Assembly: GCA_963691705.1 (NCBI GenBank)
Contig: OY829544.1
Coordinates: forward strand, 40,755,917 to 40,819,916
From: Viola odorata
Lineage: Eukaryota > Streptophyta > Magnoliopsida > Malpighiales > Violaceae
Length of the DNA stretch: 64,000 bases
Reading direction: 5' to 3'
In this document: positions 10,786-21,441 of the stretch, piece by piece
How positions within the stretch are numbered: position 1 is the stretch's first letter
Layout of the letters: every line of letters starts with the position of its first letter
The notes under the pieces: generated by a model
What the model was told of the DNA's origin: nothing
Databases searched by the model: none
Seen by the model: the letters and a program-made list of their open reading frames with translations, nothing else
Translations under genes and position numbers: made by a program

Positions 10786-11379
10786 ATGGAGGAGGTTTAA
10801 TACTTCGAGAGAAAGGATTTATAGAAACTTTATAAATGCTCTTGGCGGCATGCCGCTAAGCCCTTAAATTTCAGAATTTTGGTATTCTGAATTCTTTTTG
10901 GCAAATTTCATTCCGTTCCGTAAAAAAGTTCAGTTTTAGAATTTCCGAAACCGAACTTTTAAATTCTGAAATTCCGAAACCGAACAAGCGAAATTCTGAA
11001 AGTTCGGTTACTGGAAACCGATGAACAAGCCTATCTGTACTGACACTGCATATATTCACCAGACATGATGAAGTAAAGAGTTGCTTTGAATGTCATCCAT
11101 TACGTTTACTTTTGTACTGGGCACAACAGGATGAATAGTTTTGAACCGAATACATCACTTTTTTTTCCGTAGGAAAATGGTGTGGGAATAACAATTTGAG
11201 GTATGGAATAACACCACACTCTTTTATTTGTGAACTCCACCCGCGCGTATTGCTCATCAGAACCAGGAGAGGCAACAAACAACAGGTAAATTACTAATCT
11301 AATTAGTGGTAGGAAATCTAAATTAGTGTTGTAGAGGAATGACCTCATGATCTGTCATTCCCCTTTAAGTTTTTTTTTT
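10786..11379. other. non-coding; short CGAAATTCTGAA-type repeats
   Basis: At 10870-11010 the words TTCCGAAACCGAAC, AATTCTGAAA and TTCGGT recur in direct and inverted form. No gene was recognised. The last bases, a T run at 11371-11379, are the flank of the Mutator-type element. Confidence 0.4.
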
Positions 11380-11860
11380 GGGAAAACGATAGATTGGCAC
11401 CCAGGAGATACTCCGGTGGACAATCGGACCACCAGACTATCGCCGTGACCAATCGGACCACCAAGAAATCTCCGTTAGACAAAATTGCACCCAGCGTTAT
11501 GTCCGTTAGACAATAAAACCACCGTGCCACTCACTTTTCAACAACTTTCCTTAACCCGGTTAAGAACAACCAATTTCGCTCCATTTTCCTCCGTCTAAAT
11601 CCCTAAAAACACATTTCCCCCCTTTTCCTCTTAGACAGAAAACCTAAATCCCTAAAATCACATTTTCCCCTTTCTACTCATCCCTGCGGCTCTCGCTGCT
11701 CCGTCCTTGCTGCTCGACGTCACTTCTTCCTTGCTGCTCGACGTCGCTGGTTCCTTGTCGCTCGACGTCGCTGCTTCCTTGACAACATTCCTCCTTTGCA
11801 GGTTCATGTCTATATACCTCTCCTACAATAAACATGCTGTTTCTTGTACCTGTGCTGTAA
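11380..11860 (+). repeat. left TIR of the MuDR-like element
   Basis: Matches the reverse complement of 30183-30666 along its length. Near its inner end (11690-11790) it carries three tandem units of about 25 bp with the core GCTCGACGTC. The match ends at TTGTACCTGTGCTGTAA. Confidence 0.9.
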
Positions 11861-12530
11861 ACGTTTTTTCCCCACCTTGATCATCATGATCGGCCTCTAA
11901 TTTCCATATTAAATTCATGCTTAGACGTTTGATGAATTTTGATTTTTGTTGCATTAGAAACAGTGTCTGTTTCGCTTGTGGTGTTTGATTTTTATATTTA
12001 TCGGTTGGTTTTAATGTGTTGAGGAGGTGATGAATTAAAAATGAAATTCAGATTTTAGTCCATTTTGGGTTTGATTTATCGGCTTAGTTATCCTGTAGAT
12101 AGATGGAGTTTGCTGGTTTAAGTAGTTGAAAGAATATGCATGGCGGATTGAGGCATACCATGCACCTGGTTTTACTGAACTTGAAGGAATGTATTTTCTA
12201 TTGCTTATCTGGTTCAAGATAGTTATCTAATGTTAATCCGCTAAAGTAAAATACAGTCATTAATAGTGACCAAGTGTTGCCACCAAGCCCTCGGGCACTT
12301 TCCGATGCACTCCATGATTATTAGTTGCATCATAACTTGTAGTTTTAATCTGTTATTGAGTTCATCTTGCTTGTGTGGAATTTTATTTCATTTGTTGAAG
12401 TAGTAGTACAATTGATTGCTGCAGTTCATTTTCTCCAGAGGAGATAAGAGTGTGAAGAAAATATCGATTCATTTGAAGATTTTCTTGGATTGATTGATTC
12501 TTGTCATTGCTTGCTGTCGTTGATTTGAAG

Positions 12531-12866
12531 ATGGAGAGCTCAATGGAGGAGACAAGTGGGCAATCTCGAAGTCGATGTGTGTTGTGCTGGTGCAATATTC
12601 CAGCTAGGGTTAGAACGAGTTGGACAAACGCAAACCCAGGGAGGCGCTTCTTTGGTTGCTCTAGGTATGAGAGTATTGCATCGCGAAGAGGAAATGATTG
12701 TGGGTACTTTGCGTGGAAGGATCCACCGACATGTGAGAGAGGTCGTGTATTGGTCTCCATGTTATTGCCAAAAATTGAAGCGGCTCGATTGGAGGTTGTG
12801 AAGCACCAAGAACAAGTTAAAAGGCTAAAGTTTTTTTTGAAATTGTCATGGCTTGTTTTCATCTAG
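12531..12866 (+). CDS. GRF-type zinc finger protein of the MuDR-like element
   Basis: A 111-residue frame from the ATG at 12531; the frame is open slightly upstream, but MESSMEETSG is the more natural start. The zf-GRF domain is plain at residues 15-65: CVLCWCNIP, SWTNANPGRRFFGC, then CGYFAWKDPP. A helical Lys/Glu segment follows, then a hydrophobic end (FFLKLSWLVFI) that could be a short membrane anchor. GRF fingers bind nucleic acid in other proteins. It sits where MuDR carries its second gene, convergent with the transposase, so a helper role is possible but unproven. There are no internal stops. Confidence 0.8.
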   Translation: MESSMEETSGQSRSRCVLCWCNIPARVRTSWTNANPGRRFFGCSRYESIASRRGNDCGYFAWKDPPTCERGRVLVSMLLPKIEAARLEVVKHQEQVKRLKFFLKLSWLVFI

Positions 12867-13136
12867 TTTGGAGTATTGATCATGTTGTATGCGATGATGA
12901 AGTTTTAAGTTAAGGAAAATCTTGTACCAATTAAGTTTGACTTTGAACTTCAATGTTGCAAATACGTTCTACTGTCTTCTTCTTCTTTTCTTTTCTTTTA
13001 TTAATTATTCTTGTCTTCTTCATTAAAAAGACAAGAATTTTATACACAATACCACATAATTTAAGGCAAAATAATCAATAGAGAAAAAGAAGAAAAAAAA
13101 GGAGAATTAATGATATATATATATATATATATATAT
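12867..13136. other. 3' flank of zf-GRF gene and AT microsatellite
   Basis: Ends in an (AT)n run at 13113-13137, directly followed by pararetroviral leader sequence. The other side of the viral insertion, 26598-26612, is also a TA run, so the insertion was into or created at an AT dinucleotide repeat. Confidence 0.6.
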
Positions 13137-13185
13137 AATCTCCAACGCCGGAAATCTCGTATCCTTCTTTTTATTTTCTTTTTAT

Positions 13186-13198
13186 TGGTAGCGGAGCC
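13186..13198 (+). other. caulimovirid minus-strand primer binding site
   Basis: TGGTAGCGGAGCC differs at two of 13 bases from TGGTATCAGAGCC, the initiator-Met-tRNA complement that caulimovirids use to prime minus-strand DNA synthesis. It lies just downstream of the promoter leader, where the family has it. Confidence 0.75.
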
Positions 13199-13502
13199 CA
13201 GACGTTCCTCTTTGGCAATCTGACAAAAGACATAGACAGGCGTGGTAAAGGTATCCAGAAAAGGAGTAAAGCCTGCGTTGGCCACGAACCCGCTAGGGTG
13301 AGTCAGTTTCTAAAGACATGTTCTGATTCCAATTTTCTTTATCTGTCATAATTAATTATGTTGTCTAGGAATGATTAGTTTTTAATATCGTTTATCTGTA
13401 TTTATTTGGGCTTAATTTCTTAGGGAACTAATGTTATAAAACTGGAAACTTTTCCAAAAAATTGATAAATCTTTCTAAAGCTCAGTTAGGTATTAAAAAA
13501 TT

Positions 13503-13976
13503 GCGAACCAAAAATTTAAAAGAATCGACTACTTAGATTTAGAAATTTCAAGAGATAAGTATAAAATATCAACGGAAACAAGTGAAATTGTTTGTCGACT
13601 AGATAAAACCCTAGAACATAAACTTCATAGTCAGAACGCTCATTTAAACGGACTAACAGATCTAGTTATAAGTCTAGGCAATCATCTAGAAGTAGAAAAA
13701 GAAAGTATTATTAAACAGATTGATAGTATAACAGGATTGGTAACAGAAAATAGTCGTTTTATAAAAGTTATAACTGAAAATTTAGATTTCATTAAAAGCC
13801 AAAACGAGCATATTATTACAGAATTTAAAAAGATTAAAAATATAGATAAACAACCAATCGAAGAATTACAGGAAATTTCAGGGTTAACAAAAGCCTTAGA
13901 AAAATTAAAATTAGATAATAATCATAAAATAAGTATTAAACCAACAAAATACAATCATTGGCTACCTAGAAAATGA
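13503..13976 (+). CDS. pararetroviral small coiled-coil ORF
   Basis: Open from about 13503 and with an internal ATG at 13737; no upstream ATG is visible in this frame, so the start may be damaged. It is rich in Leu, Ile, Glu and Lys with heptad-like spacing (ITENLDFIKSQNEH), as in the virion-associated or insect-transmission proteins encoded upstream of coat protein in several caulimovirid genera. It ends KYNHWLPRK and its TGA overlaps the ATG of the next ORF (ATGA at 13973-13976), the usual caulimovirid coupling. Which of the two protein types it is cannot be told. Confidence 0.6.
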   Translation, partial: ANQKFKRIDYLDLEISRDKYKISTETSEIVCRLDKTLEHKLHSQNAHLNGLTDLVISLGNHLEVEKESIIKQIDSITGLVTENSRFIKVITENLDFIKSQNEHIITEFKKIKNIDKQPIEELQEISGLTKALEKLKLDNNHKISIKPTKYNHWLPRK

Positions 13977-16394
13977 ATAATTTTACGCCTTTCAGTGGAC
14001 CCAGTAGAACACTACAAGAGTCTCGTAGAAGTGTGTCATCTAGAGAAGAAGTTAATAATAACCCATTTTTAGGAAGAATGTTTAGTAGAGGATCAGGAAG
14101 TAATAGTTCACAAACAGTAGTTCAATTAGAAGAAGAAATAGATGTAGAAAGAAATTTAGAAATATACAATAATGAACAATTAGATGCATTAAACCCAAGA
14201 ACCTTATACAGAGTAGGCCCCCTAAACATAAATACTGTATTAATTAGAAGTAATAGAGAAGAAAGCCTTAGAGTAGTAGACACCTCAGAGACTATCGACC
14301 TATTTACTCCAGAAATGATTAATAAAATTAAGAAAATAGGAAAAATGTTTGCACATGTTGGGTTGGTAGTAATAGGTATAAAAGGATTAGGTAGAAAAGA
14401 GCTAGGAACTAAAGTCTTAGTTTTAATTTTAGATAAATCCTGGAAAACAGATGTTAAGAAAGCGATTATAGCAGGAATGGAAGTAGACCTCAGTCAAAAC
14501 TGTGCCCTTTTCTATTGTTCACCAGCAATATTAAAAGATATTAGAGATTTAAAGAATCTAAAAATAGGATTAGCAACAAAGGGTTACGAAGATTATAAAG
14601 GAAACAATTTAGTAATCAGCATAGGAATTTTAGGGAAAGCAAGTAACAGATCAGGCATGAATTTTAAAGTCAACATAGAAGGAATCGTAGAAAATTTAGC
14701 AAGCCATGGAATAAGAATGATAGAACCAGTTAAAATAGATCCCGAAGAACTAGCAGGATTAGAATGGCCACTAAAAGAATTTACAGATACTACTGAAAAA
14801 AAATTAGTACCAGAAAAAAGCGTAATATACGAAGATAAAGATGGTAACTTTAGTATGAGATTTAATAATTATACAGAAAAAGAACCTGTCAAAGAAGATG
14901 ACAGTGATCAAGAAGTTAGTATGATGAATGAAGAATTAGGAGCACCAATATATGATACAGATAATGAAAATATAGAGGAAAATGTAGGATACTACACAGA
15001 TGATGAAAATGTAGAAGAAATTATAGGATATGGTCTATATGAAGAATTAGATGAAGAAATAAATGAAGTAGAAGAAATAGCCGGCTTCAAAACAGAAGAA
15101 GTCCATAAAACATTTGATCAAATAGTAAACAAAAAGTTTACAGAGATTAACATACAAGAACAAGTAGATGACATGTTAATAGAATGCATGACAGAATTGG
15201 GATTAGAATACGAAGAAGCATATAACAAATTAAACGAAGTTTTTAACTTACCACTAGTAGCAGATATAGTAAACGGGAAAATATTAGTTAGTGATTTCTA
15301 TAAACCAGAAGTAAGTTATATGGATCAAAATATAGATCCTAGAGGAGTTAAAAGACCTAAACCTGAGTTCGTAACACCAGGAACATCAGGAACAGAAATG
15401 TTAGGAAGAGAACCTTGGACGCCTGCTACTGCAGTATACCAAGGAGAATCAAATATAAAAGGCAGAGGGGCAAGAATGCCAATAGGAAAACTTTATAGTT
15501 CAAATATGCTAGTAATAGAACAACAGAGCCCTCAATTATGGCCAGATGAGATATTAATATGGGAACAAACAGTCGTTAGAAATTGGGAAACCAATAAGCG
15601 AGAAGATATAGACATGTTTTCTTATTTAGAAACAACCTTAGGACCAACAGCATTAGGGATTTGGCAAAGTAAAAAGCTAAAAGACCCAGATGGAATAAAC
15701 ACCATTAAGTCATTAGGAGATAATCCATATAATTTTACGAGTCAAATTAGAATTCTACTATTAGGAGTAGATCCTGCCAAAGAGAATACATTTATACAAG
15801 ACACGACAGTAAGAAATTTAGAACAACTCAGTATTACAAATTTTAAATACATCAAAGAATTTAGCTCAGATTTTGCTAGATTATTAGCTCAAACTGGTAA
15901 AGCTATGGACGATGATCTATGTAATAAATATTTCATCAAGCTTCCGGGAGACTTAGGAAGATTAATGCATGAAGAATGGAATAGAGATTGTGGTCATATA
16001 GCAGATCCAGGAATAGGACCTAGAATTACTTATGTGTTCAAAAAAGTAGAAGATAAATGTAAAGATGCTACAATGCAAGAACAAATTAAGCGTCAAGCTT
16101 GGGCGTTTTGCAAAACGGCGATTTACACGCCACAAGCATATGGATATTATGATAAAAAGAAAAAATTCCTTAGAAAAAGCACATCCTATAGAAAAGACAA
16201 ACCATGGAAAAATAAAAATAAATATGTTAAAAAAACCTAGAGACAGGAAATGCACATGTTTTATTTGTGGGGATCCAGAACATTTAGCAAATAGATGTCC
16301 AAATAAACATAAAAATATAGATAGGACAAATTTGGTAGAACAATTAGGCGATTATGAAATAGAAAATATCAAAACAGATTCAGACAATGAATAA
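13973..16394 (+). pseudogene. pararetroviral movement protein-coat protein ORF, left arm
   Basis: The 755-residue frame to 16240 begins with a 30K-type movement protein region (LYRVGPLNINTVL near residue 70, GLVVIGIKGLG near 130), then an acidic linker, then a coat protein region (about 480-755). A run of seven A at 16229-16235, against six in the right arm, shifts the frame before the CCHC zinc knuckle CTCFICGDPEHLANRC. That knuckle lies in the 16065-16394 frame, which then ends at a TAA (16392-16394) where the right arm has a sense codon. Both are lesions of this arm. Confidence 0.85.
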
Positions 16395-16454
16395 GTATAC
16401 AGTATAGTCTCAGAAAATGATCAAGAAAATAGTACTAAAATTACCTATACCTAC

Positions 16455-18680
16455 ATGAATGAAGAACAACAAGAACAAAATGTAGAATGTTTACATGAGT
16501 GGATTAGAAACAGAGGAAATAATCATATAAGTTGTTATAACTGTAGGCTATATCCGGCTATAGATAGAAGATACCAATGTAATAATTGTTTTAAAGAAAT
16601 ATGTTTTATGTGTATTAGAAAATTATTCCAAATAGAAACAGATATATCAGGAAAAGTCATAGAAAATAATCGTAGGGATATAATAGATGAAACGCTTAGA
16701 GAACAAATTAAAAGACATAATGTAGAAATAGAACTTTTAAAACATAGGATAAAAGAGCTTGAAGACCACCAAATTGAGAAAAAAGAAGAAGTAGAATTTA
16801 GCTATATAACAGAACAAATTCAAGAAGAATCATCTTTTACCATTAGTAAATGTATAGCAAGCTTAATAACTCTGAAATGTAGACTATGGTTAGATACGAA
16901 TACGTTTGTAGAATTAAATGCCATTTTAGATACGGCAAGCTCAAAGAGTATGGTAGGACACAGTTTGATACCAATAAAGTATCATAAAAAATTGAAATAC
17001 AAGGTTATCACAAAAACAGCAGAACAACGAACAATGGTTATCACACATCATATAGAAGCTTTAGGAATACAGGTTATAGATTTTGCAAAAAATTATAGTG
17101 TTAAATACGATATTCCACAGATTAACATAGCACCTGAAGAAACAAGAAGTAATGACTTTTTATTAGGATTAAATTTTATATGCAGTCTAAATGGTAGTGT
17201 TACTATAGCTAGAAATAGTATAACAGTTAGTAAAAATGTCTACACATTTCCAACAAATAAATATATACAGACAGCAGAATTGGCAAGAAAGCGTGGTGGA
17301 CAACCCACATTAGAATTTTTAAAACCAGACATAAAAAGAACAGCATATATAGAAAATGAAACATATACTATGCTAGGGAAAGAATTAGCTTTGGAATTAG
17401 AAAAAGGACCAGATAATAAAAATACTAAAAATTATCCCATCGTACAGAAGTTAGAAAAAATAAGATTAATAGGTGAAGACATTACTAAAAATAGAGTAAA
17501 TTATGAAGTAAAAATACAGATTAAAAATCCGGATATAAGGATAGTAACAACAAATATAGATTACAGCCCTTTAGATAAAGAAGAATTTAGAAAACAAATT
17601 CCTGAAATGCTGAACCAAGGATTAATTAAAAGATCAGTTAGTCCACATAGACTCGCAGCATTCATAGTTAAAAATCACAGTGAAATTAAAAGAGGTAAAG
17701 CTAGAATAGTGTATAATTACAAACGATTAAATGATAATACCATAGATTATGCATACAATATTCCGAATAAAGACAGTTTAATAGGGCTAATACAAAAGAA
17801 AAAGATATTTAGTAAATTTGACTTAAAATCAGGATATAACCAGTTAAAATTAGAAGAATGGTTCAAACAATGGACTGCATTTACATGTCCAGAAGGACAT
17901 TTTGAATGGAATGTTCTTTCTGTTGGCCTAAAAAATGCACCAGTAGTTTTTCAAAGATTTATGGATTCAATATTCTTTTTAGGATTAGAAATAGGGAATG
18001 GAAAGATAGAATTACAGCCACATATAGCTGAAAAGATATTAAATTTCCCAGATAAATTAGAAGGATTAAAACAAATACAGGCTTTTCTAGGGATACTAAA
18101 TTTTGCTAGAAAATTTATTCCTAATTTAAGCAAATTAGTAGGACCATTATATAGTAAAACAACTAAAAATGGTCAAAGAAATTTCAACAAAGAAGACTCA
18201 GAATTAGTAAAGAAAATTAAAGAACAGGTTAAAAAAATTAAGCCATTAGAACTACCTTTAACGACAGATTACATTATTATAGAATGTGATGGTACTAAAG
18301 AAGGATGGGGAGCAGTCATGATCTGTAAACCCAATAAATATTCAGACAAAGAAACAGAAAGAATTGCTGCTTATGCAAGTGGCAATTTCAAAACAGGACA
18401 GAATTGGAGCAGTTTAGATTTTGAAATACAAGCATTAATAAATGCGTTAGATAAATTTAAGATATATCTACAGAATGAATTTACAGTAAGAACAGATTGT
18501 GAAGCTATAGTAAAATTTCTCAAAAATGAGAATAGCAAAAAGATAAACAGAACCCGATGGGTTAACTTACAAAATTTGATACAGGGAAACGGATATAAAA
18601 TTTGCTTCGAGCATATAAAAGGAAAAAATAACAGTTTAGCAGATTTATTATCTAGAAACATTGAAAAACTTTTTAAATGA
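16455..18680 (+). pseudogene. pararetroviral protease-RT-RNase H ORF, left arm (RT deleted)
   Basis: 741 residues with no stop. Residues 10-60 hold a second cysteine cluster, C-x2-C-x11-C-x2-C-x4-C-x2-C, the spacing known from badnavirus coat protein regions. A protease motif LDTASSKSMVG follows near 155, RT palm motifs (RIVYNYKRLND, FSKFDLKSGYNQ) near 420-460, and RNase H (IIECDGTKEGWGAV ... EHIKGKNNSLADLLSR) at the end. About 141 bp present in the right arm are absent at 17976, taking out the YIDD catalytic motif in frame, so RT is dead. The first Met may be internal to a longer ancestral polyprotein. Its TGA overlaps the next ATG (18677). Confidence 0.85.
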
Positions 18681-20429
18681 TACAGGTAGAAATGAAGAAA
18701 AGGGTTATAAAACCCCGGGGACAAACAGAACAGAAATCAGAAGCAGCAGAATCCCTAATAGACAGAACTATTATCTACAAGAATAATCTAGCGATGCCGG
18801 TTACAGCTACAGAAAGAGGGTCATCATCCTCAAACATACAGAATTCACCTTCACAAATAAACAGAAGTTTTCCTATGAGAGGAGCACAGAAAGAGATTAA
18901 ATTTGGTACCATGTATCTCACAGAATTCCCTGAAGGAGGAAATAGAAAATTCAAACCCTTTGAAGGGTTAAACATCGATAGAGAACAACAGTGCTTGCTA
19001 GATAACATCTGGCACATATAGACTGTTCCAACAGCAACACAATTTAAGGTACAATGCTTAAATGCTCTAAGCATGTACTTTTCAGAAAAGAATGCCAAGA
19101 TACAGAAAAAATCTTTCTCACATTATGTGATATACAGGGGATTAAAGACAGGAGTTTTTCACAGTTTTAACACAGTTAAAAATTTCATTATGTGTCAAAA
19201 TCCCATTTTTGTGGGCTATCACAGCTTCGCCGAGGCCTTAGAAGAAGCAAGGGCCCAATTAGGCCCAAACTTCTATATTGAGCCCGAAACAGTTAGACCA
19301 TATTCAGAAGTAGCCCTAGAAGATCCAAGTCAGCTAATAGCTCGACTAGAAGATAGAAACAGAAAACTAGAAGAACAGATGGTACAGATTCAGCAACAGA
19401 CAGCTAAACAGATAGCTTTTCTTGAATAGAAAAAGAATGAAGCTGAAAGGCAATTCCAACAGAACAACACCACTGTAAGCATTCTAAATACTAAAATACA
19501 ACAGTTAGATCAATTTATCGAAGAAAACAAGCCCAAGAATCGAAGTTTCATTCAACTTCGGGCTAGGTTATTAGATATGCCAGCACAGTTCACCCTAAAG
19601 CCTTTGATTGATCAATGGCCTGAGGGAGAAGAAATAATCAAACAGAAGACAGAAAGCATACATCTAGAAGACTTGATTAATGCACAAAAAGACTTAGTAC
19701 GTATTCATTTTGAAGAAACAAATTGGAAATTTAAAGGAGTAAAGGTGATACAGAAACCCTTTTCTATAAGGGCAGGACAGATTACAAGACATAATAATGG
19801 TACAGCAGGTCTGTTTAAGTTACAAGTAGACCTTAACCTCACAGATATGCCCTTCCAAAAAATTCTCTCCTTCTTCCACATGGGAATGATAGATCAAATT
19901 ACATTCAAATTAGAAGAAGAAGGAAACATTGAAAGTTATATAGAAGAATTCGGAGAAAAGTTTTTCTTATTGCAGGAAACATGGCAGTTAGAAAGAAATT
20001 AATATGTATCATTGACTCCACACTCCCTGTAGCTAGAGGATTTGAAATCATCCCTGCAAAGAAAAGAATATTCATTTTCTCTGCAGATAGAGACAGAGAT
20101 AGTCTTGAAGATATCAAGATGATTGCTCTATCTCCTTATGATTTTCAAGAACTAGACAACACAGAAATTTACAAAGCTGCTCAAGATCCCAGCGTCCTCT
20201 ACACCCTAGAAGATTGGATTGGTTTGGTTATCATCTCTTAGGAGAAGGATATTTCATCCAAATTTACAGTACTAGAGATTGGAAAATGTTCCTTCCACAT
20301 TCCGGAGACGGGCGCCTCTTAGACGAAGAACATATTGTTAATGTAGTAGACGACCTCCAAGACGAAGAAATGACAGAAGCTGACGACAGAGACGAAGTCA
20401 CTATTCCAGACACTCACAGAGATCTTTAA
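18677..20429 (+). pseudogene. pararetroviral viroplasmin/transactivator ORF, left arm
   Basis: Starts in an ATGA overlap with the RT ORF. The region near 19120-19280 (YVIYRGLKTGVFHSF ... FVGYHSFAEALEEA) matches the viroplasmin / RNase H1 N-terminal fold of caulimovirus inclusion-body transactivators, followed by a Gln/Glu coiled coil. The frame is interrupted by TAG at 19019-19021 and 19427-19429, both also present in the right arm, and by loss of one T in a T-run near 19965 that the right arm keeps. A further shift lies near 20220. In the family this protein organises viroplasms and re-initiation of translation on polycistronic RNA. Confidence 0.8.
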
Positions 20430-20443
20430 AAAATCTATCAACA

Positions 20444-20498
20444 GACGTAAGCCATGACGATTGCAGAAACAGATCTTTAACAGACGTAAGCCATGACG
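20444..20498 (+). promoter_or_regulatory. two as-1-like elements, left arm
   Basis: GACGTAAGCCATGACG occurs at 20444-20459 and again at 20483-20498. With the base before it this reads AGACG-N7-TGACG, one base from the TGACG-N7-TGACG as-1 element of the CaMV 35S promoter. It lies about 190 bp upstream of the TATA box, farther than in CaMV. Confidence 0.7.
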
Positions 20499-20687
20499 TT
20501 TACAGAAATAGCTGTCCAGAACAGCTGTCCATCAGCAGCCTGCCTTTTGGCAGGATGTAATTATAAATTACTTTTCTTTTTAACTTTTTCCTACTTTAAT
20601 TTGTGACCTTATCTTTTTAGATGCTTTTAAGATAAGTTTTCTTTTCTGTTGGCCACTTGTTTTTTGGCCTCTTTCTTTAGTTTTTCC

Positions 20688-20696
20688 TATAAAAGG
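20688..20696 (+). promoter_or_regulatory. TATA box of the pararetroviral promoter, left arm
   Basis: TATAAAAGG, followed by GGACTCTCCCC, as in caulimovirid genomic promoters. Transcription is expected to start near 20718 and to proceed into the palindrome centre and the right arm. Confidence 0.75.
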
Positions 20697-20849
20697 GGAC
20701 TCTCCCCTTCATTTGTAAGTACGAAAGAAAAAATATAACAAGGAAAGCATTTGTCAATCTCTCCATGTCTCACTAAAATCGCTCTTTAGTTTCCAATTTT
20801 CATAGCCTCTTAGTTCCCCGCACCTAAACAGAAGCCCAAATATTAAAAA

Positions 20850-21020
20850 AAAAAAAAAATCTAAAAATCTCAAACCGGTGACTGTAAATCTCCAACGCCG
20901 GAAATCTCGTATCCTTATTTTTTATTTATCCATAAAAAGAAAATAAAAAGAAGGATACGAGATTTCCGGCGTTGGAGATTTACAGTCACCGGTTTGAGAT
21001 TTTTAAATTTTTTTTTTGTT
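20850..21020. repeat. centre of the 5.5-kb inverted repeat
   Basis: Leader sequence CTCGTATCCTT (20907-20917) faces its complement AAGGATACGAG (20951-20961), and the match continues outward on both sides over about 5.5 kb. Unmatched filler of about 14 bp (20918-20931) marks the join. The right arm resumes the viral sequence at the base just before the PBS. Confidence 0.9.
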
Positions 21021-21174
21021 TTTTTTTATATTTGGGCTTCTGTTTAGGTGCGGGGAACTAAGAGGCTATGAAAACTGGAAACTAAAGAGAGATTTTAGTG
21101 AGACATGGAGAGATTGACAAATGCTTTCCTTGTTATATTTTTTCTTTCGTACTTACAAATGAAGGGGAGAGTCC

Positions 21175-21183
21175 CCTTTTATA
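21175..21183 (-). promoter_or_regulatory. TATA box of the pararetroviral promoter, right arm
   Basis: Inverted copy of the left-arm TATA box (CCTTTTATA on plus). It points to the palindrome centre, convergent with the left-arm promoter at a distance of about 480 bp. Confidence 0.75.
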
Positions 21184-21372
21184 GGAAAAACTAAAGAAAG
21201 AGGCCAAAAAACAAGTGGCCAACAGAAAAGAAAACTTATCTTAAAAGCATCTAAAAAGATAAGGTCACAAATTAAAGTAGGAAAAAGTTAAAAAGAAAAG
21301 TAATTTATAATTACATCCTGCCAAAAGGCAGGCTGCTGATGGACAGCTGTTCTGGACAGCTGTTTCTGTAAA

Positions 21373-21427
21373 CGTCATGGCTTACGTCTGTTAAAGATCT
21401 ATTTCTGCAATCGTCATGGCTTACGTC
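21373..21427 (-). promoter_or_regulatory. two as-1-like elements, right arm
   Basis: CGTCATGGCTTACGTC at 21373-21388 and 21412-21427, the inverted copies of the left-arm motifs. Confidence 0.7.
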
Positions 21428-21441
21428 TGTTGATAGCTTTT

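Noticed and set aside
13186..13198. tRNA gene at the PBS
   Set aside because: Only 13 bases match the 3' end of a tRNA complement; no cloverleaf around it.
15962..16255. minus-strand ORF over the pararetroviral coat protein
   Set aside because: Phe/Ile-rich shadow of the Lys/Glu-rich coat protein frame.
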